Assembly (NCBI GenBank): GCA_017940895.1
Contig: JAGAXM010000040.1
Coordinates: forward strand, 79,711-143,710
Origin: Clostridiales bacterium
GTDB taxonomy: Bacteria > Bacillota > Clostridia > Saccharofermentanales > Saccharofermentanaceae
Length of the DNA: 64,000 bases
Reading direction: 5' to 3'
Position 1 is the first letter of the stretch. Each line of letters starts with the position of its first letter. The position numbers were made by a program, and so were the translations under genes. Of this stretch, positions 56,618 to 64,000 are shown in pieces. Under the pieces are notes generated by a model. That model was not told the origin of the DNA. It was given only the letters and a program-made list of their open reading frames with translations, and ran no database searches.

Positions 56618-57472
56618 TTAACTGCCGGCACCGGCAACTATCTCTGTTATTTCCTGAGTTATCTTACCCTGTCTTACACGGTTGTATTCCAAGGTAAGAT
56701 CTTCTATCATCTCATTCGCATTCTTGGAAGCGCTGTCCATAGCCATTCTTCTTGCAGCTACTTCACAGGCAAAACTCTCTTTTACAAGAGAATAGATAAC
56801 ACCCGCTACATACTGAGGCAGGACATCATCAAACAGTGTCATCGGATCAGGTTCATAGACGGTATCATCATGTTCATTCTCCGAAGGCTTCTCGAGCGGC
56901 AGGATCCACTTTATCTGAGGTTCCTGCGTAAGAATGGATACGTACTTGTTATATACGATACCGACCTTGCTGATCTTCCCTTCCTTAAACTCACTGACTA
57001 AAGTTCCGGCAAGTTTCATCGCCTTATCGAAAGGATAATGTTCAGATGAATCATAATCACGCATTGTATCGGGATCAAAGTCATCGAGTTCATCATTCGT
57101 ATAACGGTCGAATGCACGCTTTCCGATCGGTATGATCTCAGGGGAACCCTCCATATCTCTTACCAGTCTGAATACATTGGCGTTATAGCCGCCGCACAGT
57201 CCTCTGTCACCGGCGATAACGATAAGCTTGGTTCTCTCATCAATCTCATGCTCGGAAGCATCCTTAAAAAATACGGAGCGTTTACACTCGGCGCATTTGG
57301 ACAGGTCCTTGATAATACTGTTTATGACATTAAGATACTTACGTCCTTCAAGCATGGCATCCGTAGCCTTACGCATCTTAGAGGATGCAACAAGACCCAT
57401 GGCGCCCGTTAAGTGAAGCGTCGAATCAAAGCTCTTTATTCTTTTACGAAGTGCCTTAATGTCTTTTGCCAT
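56618..57472 (-). CDS. atpG: ATP synthase F1 gamma subunit
   Basis: This is the central-stalk rotor of 284 residues. It has the N-terminal helix AKDIKALRKRIKSFDSTLHL, the conserved GDRGLCGGYNANVFR and the C-terminal block NEMIEDLTLEYNRVRQGKIT. It is placed normally between alpha and beta. Length is usual. Confidence 0.97.
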   Translation of the reverse strand: MAKDIKALRKRIKSFDSTLHLTGAMGLVASSKMRKATDAMLEGRKYLNVINSIIKDLSKCAECKRSVFFKDASEHEIDERTKLIVIAGDRGLCGGYNANVFRLVRDMEGSPEIIPIGKRAFDRYTNDELDDFDPDTMRDYDSSEHYPFDKAMKLAGTLVSEFKEGKISKVGIVYNKYVSILTQEPQIKWILPLEKPSENEHDDTVYEPDPMTLFDDVLPQYVAGVIYSLVKESFACEVAARRMAMDSASKNANEMIEDLTLEYNRVRQGKITQEITEIVAGAGS

Positions 57473-57473
57473 A

Positions 57474-58967
57474 TTACTCTGTCATTTCCTTAAGAAGCTT
57501 CTTAAGTTCTTCTTCGTCATCCTTTTCCCAGGATCCGCTTCTTATACGGCGCATCCAGTCTTTGTGGTCCATGTTAAGGTTCTCATACAGCTTGTTCTCG
57601 AACTCCTGAACCTTATCAAGCGCGATACCGTTAAGATAACCGTTGATAACGGCATAGATGATCGCTACCTGCGCACCTACTTCTACGGGGCTGTTGCGGT
57701 CCTGTCCCAATACCTTAACGATACGCTCACCAAGGTGAAGTCTCGCCTTGGTATCGGAATCGAGATCTGAGCCGAACTGTGAGAACTCCTGCAATTCCCT
57801 GTACTGTGAATACAGAAGCTTCAGCTCACCCGATACCTTCTTCATCGCCTTAACCTGAGCGGAACCGCCGACACGGCTAACCGAGATACCCGGGTTAATA
57901 GCCGGGATGATACCGCTGTGGAACAGCTCGGACTCGAGGAAGATCTGACCGTCTGTGATGGAGATAACGTTAGTCGGGATATAAGCAGATACATCGCCCG
58001 CCTGTGTCTCTACGATAGGAAGTGCAGTGATCGATCCGCCGCCGAACTCGGGAGCAACGCATGCTGCACGCTCGAGAAGTCTCGAATGAAGATAGAATAC
58101 GTCACCGGGATATGCTTCTCTTCCCGGAGGTCTTCTGATAAGAAGCGACAGGGCTCTGTAAGCAACAGCGTGTTTGGACAGGTCATCATACACGATGAGA
58201 ACATCCTTGCCCTGCTCGCGGAAATACTCAGCCATAGCGCAGCCCGAATAAGGTGCGATGTACTGGATAGGTGCACTCTCGGCAGCAGTAGCGGATACGA
58301 TTATCGTATAAGACAAAGCACCTTCGCGAAGAAGCTCAGATGCAAGCGCAACAACGGAAGAAGCCTTCTGTCCGATAGCAACATAGATACAGATAACATC
58401 CTGATCTTTCTGGTTAAGGATAGTATCAAGAGCGATCTGTGTTTTACCTGTCTGTCTGTCACCGATGATAAGCTCACGCTGACCTCTTCCGATAGGGATC
58501 ATCGAGTCGATAGCCTTGATACCTGTCTGAAGAGGAACAGATACGCTCTTTCTCTCAATGATACCGGGAGCCTCAGCCTCTACAGGCTTATAGCCTGCAT
58601 GAGGGATCGGACCCTTGCCGTCGATGGGCTCGCCGAGAGGATTGACTACTCTTCCGAGGAATCCTTCGCCTACGGGAACTGATAATACCCTACCGGTCCT
58701 CTTTACCCTGGTTCCCTCTCTTATATCATCCGTATCGGAAAGTATGGCAACTGATACGATCTCATTCTCCAGATTCTGGGCAAGTCCTACGCTTCCGTCT
58801 TCGAATTCAAGGAGCTCAGTCGACATGCAGTTACGGATGCCGTAAACACTCGCGATTCCGTCACCTACCATAACAACGGTGCCGACCTCACCCATGTCGA
58901 TGCGGTTCTTGTAACTTCTTATCTGTTCTTTCAGTATGTTACTGATTTCTTCCGGCTTTCTGTTCAT
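57474..58967 (-). CDS. atpA: ATP synthase F1 alpha subunit
   Basis: This non-catalytic nucleotide-binding subunit has 497 residues. It has P-loop [13 protein letters not shown] near residue 169, [17 protein letters not shown] and [20 protein letters not shown], all standard. The ATG follows the atpH stop by one base and has no strong ribosome site, so it is presumably coupled. Confidence 0.98.
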   Translation of the reverse strand: MNRKPEEISNILKEQIRSYKNRIDMGEVGTVVMVGDGIASVYGIRNCMSTELLEFEDGSVGLAQNLENEIVSVAILSDTDDIREGTRVKRTGRVLSVPVGEGFLGRVVNPLGEPIDGKGPIPHAGYKPVEAEAPGIIERKSVSVPLQTGIKAIDSMIPIGRGQRELIIGDRQTGKTQIALDTILNQKDQDVICIYVAIGQKASSVVALASELLREGALSYTIIVSATAAESAPIQYIAPYSGCAMAEYFREQGKDVLIVYDDLSKHAVAYRALSLLIRRPPGREAYPGDVFYLHSRLLERAACVAPEFGGGSITALPIVETQAGDVSAYIPTNVISITDGQIFLESELFHSGIIPAINPGISVSRVGGSAQVKAMKKVSGELKLLYSQYRELQEFSQFGSDLDSDTKARLHLGERIVKVLGQDRNSPVEVGAQVAIIYAVINGYLNGIALDKVQEFENKLYENLNMDHKDWMRRIRSGSWEKDDEEELKKLLKEMTE

Positions 58968-58968
58968 A

Positions 58969-59496
58969 TCAGGATATCACTTCCTTTATATTCTTGAGAT
59001 TCTTTCTGACACTTCCGTCAAAGTGCTTGCCGTCGACAGTTACGGATATACCGCCTATGAGTCCCTTATCGATGACATACTGAGGTCTAATGGTCTTGCC
59101 GGTAACTTTCGTAAGTTTTGCCGTAAGCCTTGCCTTCTGCTCATCGGTAAGCTCGACCGCACTTGTTATTACCGCATCGGCTATATGCATATAGTCTTCA
59201 TACATCATCCTGAACTCACTGATGGCAGAGAACAGAACATGCATGTCGCGGTGTTCGCATATTACATTGAGAAAAGAATAGACGTGTTCACAGACCTGAC
59301 CTTCAAACACGCTTCTCAATGACTCGATCCTCTCCGACTTAGGAACAGACGGGTTGATCAGATAATCTATGTACTCAGGATTCTCCTTAAACAAAGTATC
59401 AACAAGATCAATATCGGGGATGACCTTATCAGCTTCATCTGACTCAAGCATAAGGGAGAAAAGAGCTATGGCATATTCCTTGCCGTTCCCGTTCAT
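58969..59496 (-). CDS. atpH: ATP synthase F1 delta subunit
   Basis: This peripheral-stalk subunit, equivalent to mitochondrial OSCP, has 175 residues. It has the helical N-domain ([20 protein letters not shown]) and the C-terminal block [20 protein letters not shown] that marks the family. It overlaps atpF (TAATG). Confidence 0.95.
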   Translation of the reverse strand: MNGNGKEYAIALFSLMLESDEADKVIPDIDLVDTLFKENPEYIDYLINPSVPKSERIESLRSVFEGQVCEHVYSFLNVICEHRDMHVLFSAISEFRMMYEDYMHIADAVITSAVELTDEQKARLTAKLTKVTGKTIRPQYVIDKGLIGGISVTVDGKHFDGSVRKNLKNIKEVIS

Positions 59497-59996
59497 TACT
59501 GATCCTCCAGATTATCGATGAAATTATCGATAAGATTCATGTGGTCATCCATATTGATCTCACGGCCGAGTACCTGCTCGGACAAAGCCGTGGAGACATC
59601 TACTATCTCCTTCTTGATATATTCCTGAGCATCAGCCTTATCACGCTCCGCTTCGGACTTAGCCTTACGGATGATGGACTCGGCCTTCTCACGGGACTCG
59701 TAGAGCATTACCTCATTACGGCGGTCCGCCTTCTCGACGGCCTCCTTGATTATTGCCCCTGCTTCATCCTCGGCAGACTTCATTCTCGTCTCCCATGAAG
59801 ACTTCAGCTCCATGGCATCGGCTTCAGCCTTGGACGCGCTGTCGTAACGGGAATCCACTTCCTCCTGCCTCTTGGCAATGACTTTCTTCACCGGCTCGAA
59901 AAGGAACTTCCTGAACAGAAGGAACAGAATGACAAGATTAAGAAGCGATATGATAATCTGCCAGATGTTTAACGAAATAACGTCAAGATTGTTCAT
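59496..59996 (-). CDS. atpF: ATP synthase Fo b subunit
   Basis: The 166-residue protein has one N-terminal membrane helix (about 11-29, IISLLNLVILFLLFRKFLF). A long charged coiled coil follows (about 35-140) and forms the peripheral stalk. It lies between the c and delta genes as usual. Confidence 0.95.
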   Translation of the reverse strand: MNNLDVISLNIWQIIISLLNLVILFLLFRKFLFEPVKKVIAKRQEEVDSRYDSASKAEADAMELKSSWETRMKSAEDEAGAIIKEAVEKADRRNEVMLYESREKAESIIRKAKSEAERDKADAQEYIKKEIVDVSTALSEQVLGREINMDDHMNLIDNFIDNLEDQ

Positions 59997-60001
59997 GTTG
60001 A

Positions 60002-60292
60002 TTATCCGATAGATTCAAGAAGAATATTTACGAGTCTTCCGGGCGCTACGAAGATAAGAAGGATAGCAATAACAAGAGCATAAAGACCTGTAGTCTCAGC
60101 GATAGCACATCCCATGAGCATTGTCGTGGTTACCGCACTTCTTGATTCAGGCTGTCTTCCGATCGCTTCACAGGCAGCAGCTACCGCATTACCTTCACCG
60201 ATACCAGGTCCGATACCTGCGATCATCGCACATCCTGCTCCGAGAGCGCATCCTCCCAGAATAATACCGATTGCCAATTCCAACATTTTCAA
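60002..60292 (-). CDS. atpE: ATP synthase Fo c subunit with two-carboxylate (Na+-type) site
   Basis: The 96-residue protein forms two membrane helices. The first has the Gly-rich packing motif GIGPGIGEGNA, with Glu33 where Na+ rings usually have Gln. The second has AETTGLY with Glu66-Thr67. Glu32 plus Glu65 with a hydroxyl residue next to it is the arrangement described for the Na+-driven c-ring of Fusobacterium nucleatum. The offset of one residue comes from a longer N-terminus. Na+ coupling is therefore predicted. GGAGGTG precedes the ATG. Confidence 0.95.
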   Translation of the reverse strand: MKMLELAIGIILGGCALGAGCAMIAGIGPGIGEGNAVAAACEAIGRQPESRSAVTTTMLMGCAIAETTGLYALVIAILLIFVAPGRLVNILLESIG

Positions 60293-61182
60293 ACACCTCC
60301 GTTTGTATTCTCGATAACTTGTTGTTTTTTCTTAGCTTCCTTTATCCGCTTGCGTTTGAAGTATTCATCCTCCGGGAAACCGCCTGAAACATAAAGCATG
60401 GTCAGCATAGCAAAGATGAATGCCTGTAAGGCTCCGCTGAACAGATCGAAATAAATGGATAATATCGCCGGAAGTCCAACCCTTAAGTACGGGAAACCGC
60501 CAAGGTAGCCGGGAAGGAATCCGAATATCATCTTAGATACATTAGTAAGAAGATTAGCTATGAGTATTGAAATGATGGAGCCCGACAGGACGTTGCCGTA
60601 ATGACGGAATGCCATCGATATAGGTGTCGCAACCTCACTTATGATGTTCAAAGGTGCGAGGAAAGGCACCGGATCACCAAAGCTCTTGATATATATGAGG
60701 GGACCAGCCTTAAACTTATAGTAAGTAATAAGTATGAAGGTCAGAAGAGCCCATCCGCCGGTGACATTGATGTCAGATGTCGGCGGGAAAAGTCCAATCA
60801 GAGTAAGAAGAGATGAACAGGCCGAGAGACCGAGCATCGCAGCTATGAACGGTCCGAATCCCATGAAGAACTCTCCCATGTTGGTCTTAACGAGATTATC
60901 AACCGTGTTAACTATCCATTCAGCAATTATCTGTCTTCTGGACATATTCTTAGTCTTGAGACCGTGAGTCAGGAACAGGCAGAAGAAGAACAAAGACAGA
61001 ATTACGAGCCATGAGTTGACCTGAGACTCGGTAATCGGAAGTCCGCCCAGCGGAAGATCTATCGTGAAGAATATATGAGCACCTGAAATATCGATGCCTT
61101 CGGATGCGGGTACGTAAAGAACCTTGATGAGAATGCCCGCTATAAGAGGAATGATGGACAAGATAAGCAGTAATACGGTCAT
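60289..61182 (-). CDS. atpB: ATP synthase Fo a subunit
   Basis: This stator ion-channel subunit has 297 residues and five to six membrane helices. The essential arginine is visible in PISMAFRHYGNVLSGSI (Arg near 198). The C-terminus is basic (FKRKRIKEAKKKQQ). It overlaps the AtpI-like gene by 4 bases and atpE by 4, so translation is coupled. Confidence 0.95.
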   Translation of the reverse strand: MTVLLLILSIIPLIAGILIKVLYVPASEGIDISGAHIFFTIDLPLGGLPITESQVNSWLVILSLFFFCLFLTHGLKTKNMSRRQIIAEWIVNTVDNLVKTNMGEFFMGFGPFIAAMLGLSACSSLLTLIGLFPPTSDINVTGGWALLTFILITYYKFKAGPLIYIKSFGDPVPFLAPLNIISEVATPISMAFRHYGNVLSGSIISILIANLLTNVSKMIFGFLPGYLGGFPYLRVGLPAILSIYFDLFSGALQAFIFAMLTMLYVSGGFPEDEYFKRKRIKEAKKKQQVIENTNGGV

Positions 61183-61586
61183 ACTTCAGGTTCCTCCTGA
61201 ATGCCCTTCTTCTTTGACACCATGGCACTCATATAGACGGCAGCCGTCGGCATAATCAAAGAGATTACGGCTGCAAGAAGATTAAACCAGTCAAGTACGG
61301 CCGCCAGTATCAGCACGAGTGCAAGAAGGAAGAATCTCATTGTATGAGAGAAAGCAACCGTTGCCTTCGCGTCCTTCTCGTCCTTATCGAGAGCTTTTTG
61401 AAGGCCGAGCCCCATAAGGAAGAAATTGAGGATACCGACACCGGCACCCAGAAGATTACCAAACAGGACGGGAAGGTCCCATCTTCCGATGATAAGAAAG
61501 ACTGCTTCCATAAGTTCACTCATGATAAGCGTCGCGAGTGCGATGTAAGAAGTCATATTCTTGATTGCCGGATCGATATTCTTCAA
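61179..61586 (-). CDS. atpI: AtpI-like membrane protein, first gene of the ATP synthase operon
   Basis: The 135-residue protein has four hydrophobic segments and matches subunit I in position and topology. In other species AtpI assists c-ring assembly or Mg2+ supply. Sequence similarity within this group is low, so the name rests mainly on context. The start is TTG at 61586 with AAGGAG seven bases before it. Confidence 0.8.
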   Translation of the reverse strand: MKNIDPAIKNMTSYIALATLIMSELMEAVFLIIGRWDLPVLFGNLLGAGVGILNFFLMGLGLQKALDKDEKDAKATVAFSHTMRFFLLALVLILAAVLDWFNLLAAVISLIMPTAAVYMSAMVSKKKGIQEEPEV

Positions 61587-61610
61587 ATTCTTTCTCCTTA
61601 AACTGCACCT

Positions 61611-61639
61611 ATGCTACTACATTTTTGACCGTTAGTCAA
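61611..61639 (-). promoter_or_regulatory. Promoter of the ATP synthase operon
   Basis: TTGACT (61639-61634) and TAGCAT (61616-61611) are 17 bases apart on the minus strand. It overlaps the last codons of folA, so the ATP synthase genes can be expressed apart from thyA-folA. Confidence 0.75.
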
Positions 61640-62138
61640 TTTTTCTTTTGTAAAATCTGACATTGAATGCGACGCCTGCTTCAGACATTATATCTTCTTC
61701 CTCGTGATCAAGCTTCCACTCGGGATCCTCATCAAGATTCGGAAAATAAGCATCAGCTGTGAATTCCTTATGTATATTGGTTATTATTGCCTCATCACAA
61801 AGGTCGAGCATCGACTTATATACCGTCTCGCCGCCGATGAGGAATATCTTCTCCTCAGGGTGATCGGCAATATACTGCTGAAGCTCTTCCCTGTCATGAA
61901 GTATCACAGCACCTTCCTTGGTGAACTCGGGATTTCTGGTAAGAATGATATTCACGCGCTTGGGCAAAAGCTTTTCGCCGGGGAAAGTAAGCAGCGTCTT
62001 TCTGCCGAACACGACGGTATTGCCCGCGGTATACTTACGGAACACGCCCTTCTGGTCCTCAGGCAGAGAAATAAGAAGATCTCCTTTGTAACCGATACCC
62101 CAGTTCTCGTCAACAGCAGCTATGGCAGTCATGCTCAT
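61632..62138 (-). CDS. folA: Dihydrofolate reductase
   Basis: FolA regenerates tetrahydrofolate after thymidylate synthesis. The 168-residue protein has MTAIAAVDENWGIGYKGDLL (3-22), the catalytic acid region, VVFGRKTLLTFPG and IFLIGGETVYKSML. It overlaps the histidine-phosphatase gene (ATGA) and is third in an operon with thyA. Confidence 0.95.
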   Translation of the reverse strand: MSMTAIAAVDENWGIGYKGDLLISLPEDQKGVFRKYTAGNTVVFGRKTLLTFPGEKLLPKRVNIILTRNPEFTKEGAVILHDREELQQYIADHPEEKIFLIGGETVYKSMLDLCDEAIITNIHKEFTADAYFPNLDEDPEWKLDHEEEDIMSEAGVAFNVRFYKRKID

Positions 62139-62863
62139 AAGTTCAATACCTCCGCGAAATAACCCGATGAAGACACGGGCTCATTATTATCAGTAAGATG
62201 CGACACGGAACCGAATTCCTGCACACGGAATGAAGCGGTTCCCTCTTCTCGCTCTTCAGAGCCTATGATAGTAACCGAAGAGGGCGCCATGAAGAAGTTC
62301 TGCCACAGACACGTAGGTGCAACACCTGTCATGTGTCCCGTAAGCAAAGCGGTAACTCCGAAGTGGCAGAACATAACTATAGTCTTGTCATTGTGGGACG
62401 TTACTTCATAAGTGCCGTCGCTACGCCTTACGTAGCCGTACCCCTTAAGAAGCTCATCGAAAGCGGACGTCACGGCTTCGTATTCCGCGCGAATATTGCC
62501 GGACCTCATAAGATCCGTATCGTACCATCTGTCCTTATCGTGAAGATCCTTGTTGCCGTTAAAGTAGGACGGCATAAGATCCCAGCACATTACATCCTCA
62601 CCCGTTACGGGCATCTTAAGCTGATAGTAGAACTCCTTAAGCCACGGCAATACGGTTACATCACTGTTTTTCCCGTGCTCACGGCGAAGATCAAGGCAGG
62701 TCTTTGCAGTATCGTGTGCCCGGCCAAGAGGCGACTCGTAGAAAGCATCCACATTCCAGTTAAGAACGCGGTGAGAAAGAAGCTTCGCTTCACGCCAGCC
62801 CTTAGGGGTCAGCGAATCGACTGTATAATCAGGCTCACAATGTCTTACAAATACTATTCTCAT
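62135..62863 (-). CDS. Histidine phosphatase family protein
   Basis: The 242-residue protein has the phosphohistidine motif RHCEPD (7-12; RHGxT/RHGE is usual), a second Arg in ESPLGRAHDTA and the second His in MFCHFGVTALL. The fold is that of phosphoglycerate mutase-like phosphatases, and the substrate is unknown. It lies between thyA and folA, overlapping each by one to four bases. That makes a role in nucleotide or pterin phosphate removal possible but unproven. Confidence 0.88.
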   Translation of the reverse strand: MRIVFVRHCEPDYTVDSLTPKGWREAKLLSHRVLNWNVDAFYESPLGRAHDTAKTCLDLRREHGKNSDVTVLPWLKEFYYQLKMPVTGEDVMCWDLMPSYFNGNKDLHDKDRWYDTDLMRSGNIRAEYEAVTSAFDELLKGYGYVRRSDGTYEVTSHNDKTIVMFCHFGVTALLTGHMTGVAPTCLWQNFFMAPSSVTIIGSEEREEGTASFRVQEFGSVSHLTDNNEPVSSSGYFAEVLNL

Positions 62864-63693
62864 CAGACAGCTACGGGAATCCCCTTTACTTTCTCTCCGT
62901 ACTGATAGTTCTCGAGACGGATATTATCAGTAGTAAACTGATAGAAGTCAGTGATTCCCTCATCTATAACAAGCTTCGGAGCCGGGAACTTCTCTCTGGA
63001 AATAACGTCCTTAACGATGGGTACGTGTCTGTCATAGACATGCGCATCGGCAATTACATGAACAAACTCGCCGACTTCAAGACCGCTGCAGCGTGCAAGA
63101 AGATGAACGAGCACTGCATACTGACATACATTCCAGCCGTTTGCGACGAGCATGTCGTTGCTTCTTTGATTGAGAATAGCATTAAGCTTGTTGCCTGTTA
63201 CATTAAATGTCATTGAATAAGCACAGGGATAAAGGTTCATCTCGGAAAGATCCTGATGAACATAAATATTTGTCATGATCCTTCTGCTTGAGGGATTATT
63301 TTTAAGATCGAACAGGACACGGTCAACCTGATCCATGTCACCTTCCTTATAATGATGCTTAACTCCGAGCTGGTAGCCGTAAGCCTTGCCGATGGAACCG
63401 TTCTCGTCAGCCCATGCGTCCCAAATATGAGTACCTAAATCCTTTACGTTATTGGACTTCTTCTGCCATATCCAAAGAAGCTCGTCTACGGCACCCTTGA
63501 AATTAATATAGCGCTGAGTGAGCATCGGAAATTCTTTACTCAAGTCATATCTGTTAACAATACAGAACTTCTTATATGTATAAGCGGGGGTTCCGTCCTC
63601 CCAATGAGGTCTTACTTTCTCGTTCTCTGTTGTATATCCTGAATTAAGAATATCATTAATATTCTGAACAAAAATATCATCTGCCAGACTCAT
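62863..63693 (-). CDS. thyA: Thymidylate synthase ThyA
   Basis: ThyA makes dTMP from dUMP with methylene-tetrahydrofolate. The 276-residue protein has the phosphate-binding SSRRIM (135-140), catalytic Cys157 in NLYPCAYSMTFNV, and QRSNDMLVANGWNVCQYAVL (176-195). The loop after QRSND differs from E. coli ThyA (DVFLGLPFNIASYA), so it is a divergent branch. A GGAGG site precedes the ATG. First gene of thyA-phosphatase-folA. Confidence 0.92.
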   Translation of the reverse strand: MSLADDIFVQNINDILNSGYTTENEKVRPHWEDGTPAYTYKKFCIVNRYDLSKEFPMLTQRYINFKGAVDELLWIWQKKSNNVKDLGTHIWDAWADENGSIGKAYGYQLGVKHHYKEGDMDQVDRVLFDLKNNPSSRRIMTNIYVHQDLSEMNLYPCAYSMTFNVTGNKLNAILNQRSNDMLVANGWNVCQYAVLVHLLARCSGLEVGEFVHVIADAHVYDRHVPIVKDVISREKFPAPKLVIDEGITDFYQFTTDNIRLENYQYGEKVKGIPVAV

Positions 63694-63722
63694 ACCGAAC
63701 CTCCGTAACTGAACTGTTACAT

Positions 63723-63728
63723 ATTATA
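63723..63728 (-). promoter_or_regulatory. -10 box of the thyA operon
   Basis: TATAAT on the minus strand lies 30 bases before the thyA ATG, with a weak TTTAAT 17 bases upstream. Confidence 0.5.
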
Positions 63729-63752
63729 ATAAAATAAATGTGAATATTAAAC

Positions 63753-63781
63753 TTGCATTAATCGAAGTTTTGTACTATTAT
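63753..63781 (+). promoter_or_regulatory. Promoter of the tRNA-Pro genes
   Basis: TTGCAT (63753-63758), 17 bases, then TATTAT (63776-63781). The first tRNA begins 33 bases later. Confidence 0.8.
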
Positions 63782-63814
63782 CAATGAGCTGTCTTAAGTC
63801 CGGCTCGGAAATAT

Positions 63815-63890
63815 CGGGGTGTGGCTCAGGTGGTAGAGTGCTTGCTTCGGGAGCAAGAGGCCGTGGGTTCGAGTCCCGCCACTCCGACCA
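63815..63890 (+). tRNA. tRNA-Pro (CGG)
   Basis: This 76-nt cloverleaf has an encoded CCA. The acceptor CGGGGTG pairs with CACTCCG (one G-T pair). The anticodon loop TTCGGGA sits between CTTGC and GCAAG and gives CGG. The T-arm GGGTTCGAGTCCC is present. Confidence 0.97.
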
Positions 63891-63921
63891 GGATTTCCGA
63901 ACAGGCTCGTGACAGTTATAT

Positions 63922-63998
63922 CGGGGTGTAGCTCAGGTGGCTAGAGTGCTTGCTTAGGGAGCAAGAGGTCGTGGGTTCAAGTCCCGTCACTCCGACCA
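63922..63998 (+). tRNA. tRNA-Pro (AGG)
   Basis: This 77-nt cloverleaf with encoded CCA is nearly identical to the preceding tRNA but has anticodon loop TTAGGGA, giving AGG, and one extra base in the D-loop. It is an obvious tandem duplicate. The window ends two bases later, so the array may continue. Confidence 0.96.
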
Positions 63999-64000
63999 GA

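Overview
This window looks like chromosome from a Gram-positive anaerobe of the Clostridia (Bacillota). The basis is the gene content and order: ylxM-ffh-rpsP-khpA-rimM, miaB-mutS-mutL-miaA, a LexA with Bacillus/Clostridium-type SOS boxes, a leucine T-box, a PPi-dependent phosphofructokinase, a stand-alone AICAR transformylase paired with an archaeal-type PurO, and near-universal AGGAGG ribosome sites. A lipoprotein GH5 cellulase, a cytosolic GH2 glycosidase and an F-ATPase with Na+-type rotor residues fit a plant-fibre-degrading gut or rumen species. I cannot name the genus from sequence alone. The window is gene-dense and mostly coded on the minus strand. I see no phage, insertion sequence or CRISPR array.

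Layout: 1-2.7 kb, SRP/ribosome operon (rimM partial, khpA, rpsP, ffh, ylxM). 2.8-4.5 kb, PPi-phosphofructokinase, divergent from a PHP-family phosphatase (4.6-5.4 kb). 5.4-19.2 kb, a run of twelve closely spaced minus-strand genes: GH5 lipoprotein, CapA-like lipoprotein, purE, purF, purN, purO, AICAR transformylase, argJ, nadE, MBOAT acyltransferase, SGNH-like protein and a GLUG-type surface protein. 19.4-19.8 kb, a small HEAT-repeat protein. 19.8-27.0 kb, an amino-sugar and cell-wall-precursor operon (nagA, a cdaA-cdaR fusion, glmS, glmM, a GlmU-C-like acetyltransferase, nagB). 27-28.5 kb, gdhA. 28.5-30.5 kb, lexA divergent from a two-gene operon of unknown function beside SOS boxes. 30.5-37.4 kb, miaB-mutS-mutL-miaA. 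37.5-38.9 kb, a D,D-carboxypeptidase-like protein that has lost its catalytic motifs. 38.9-42.8 kb, leuA under a T-box plus a GT-C-like membrane protein. 42.8-51.1 kb, an operon with an MTAN-like nucleosidase, an SPL-like radical SAM protein, an SDR, a GH2 glycosidase and an 1193-residue LacI-like/GGDEF/EAL/beta-helix protein. 51.2-51.4 kb, tRNA-Leu and tRNA-fMet. 51.5-53.5 kb, a large single-pass membrane protein. 53.6-61.6 kb, the F1Fo ATP synthase operon followed by thrE. 61.6-63.7 kb, thyA, a histidine phosphatase and folA. 63.8-64.0 kb, two tRNA-Pro genes.

The points most worth a second look are: a PurF whose glutaminase site has decayed while its PRTase and Fe-S cysteines remain; a pseudo-D,D-carboxypeptidase; the CdaA-CdaR fusion inside a GlcN6P-centred operon; the unknown operon facing lexA; the sugar-sensor/c-di-GMP/beta-helix protein; a predicted two-carboxylate Na+ c-ring with a truncated epsilon subunit; and several genes whose -10 box sits only 6-7 bases before the start codon, which suggests leaderless mRNAs.
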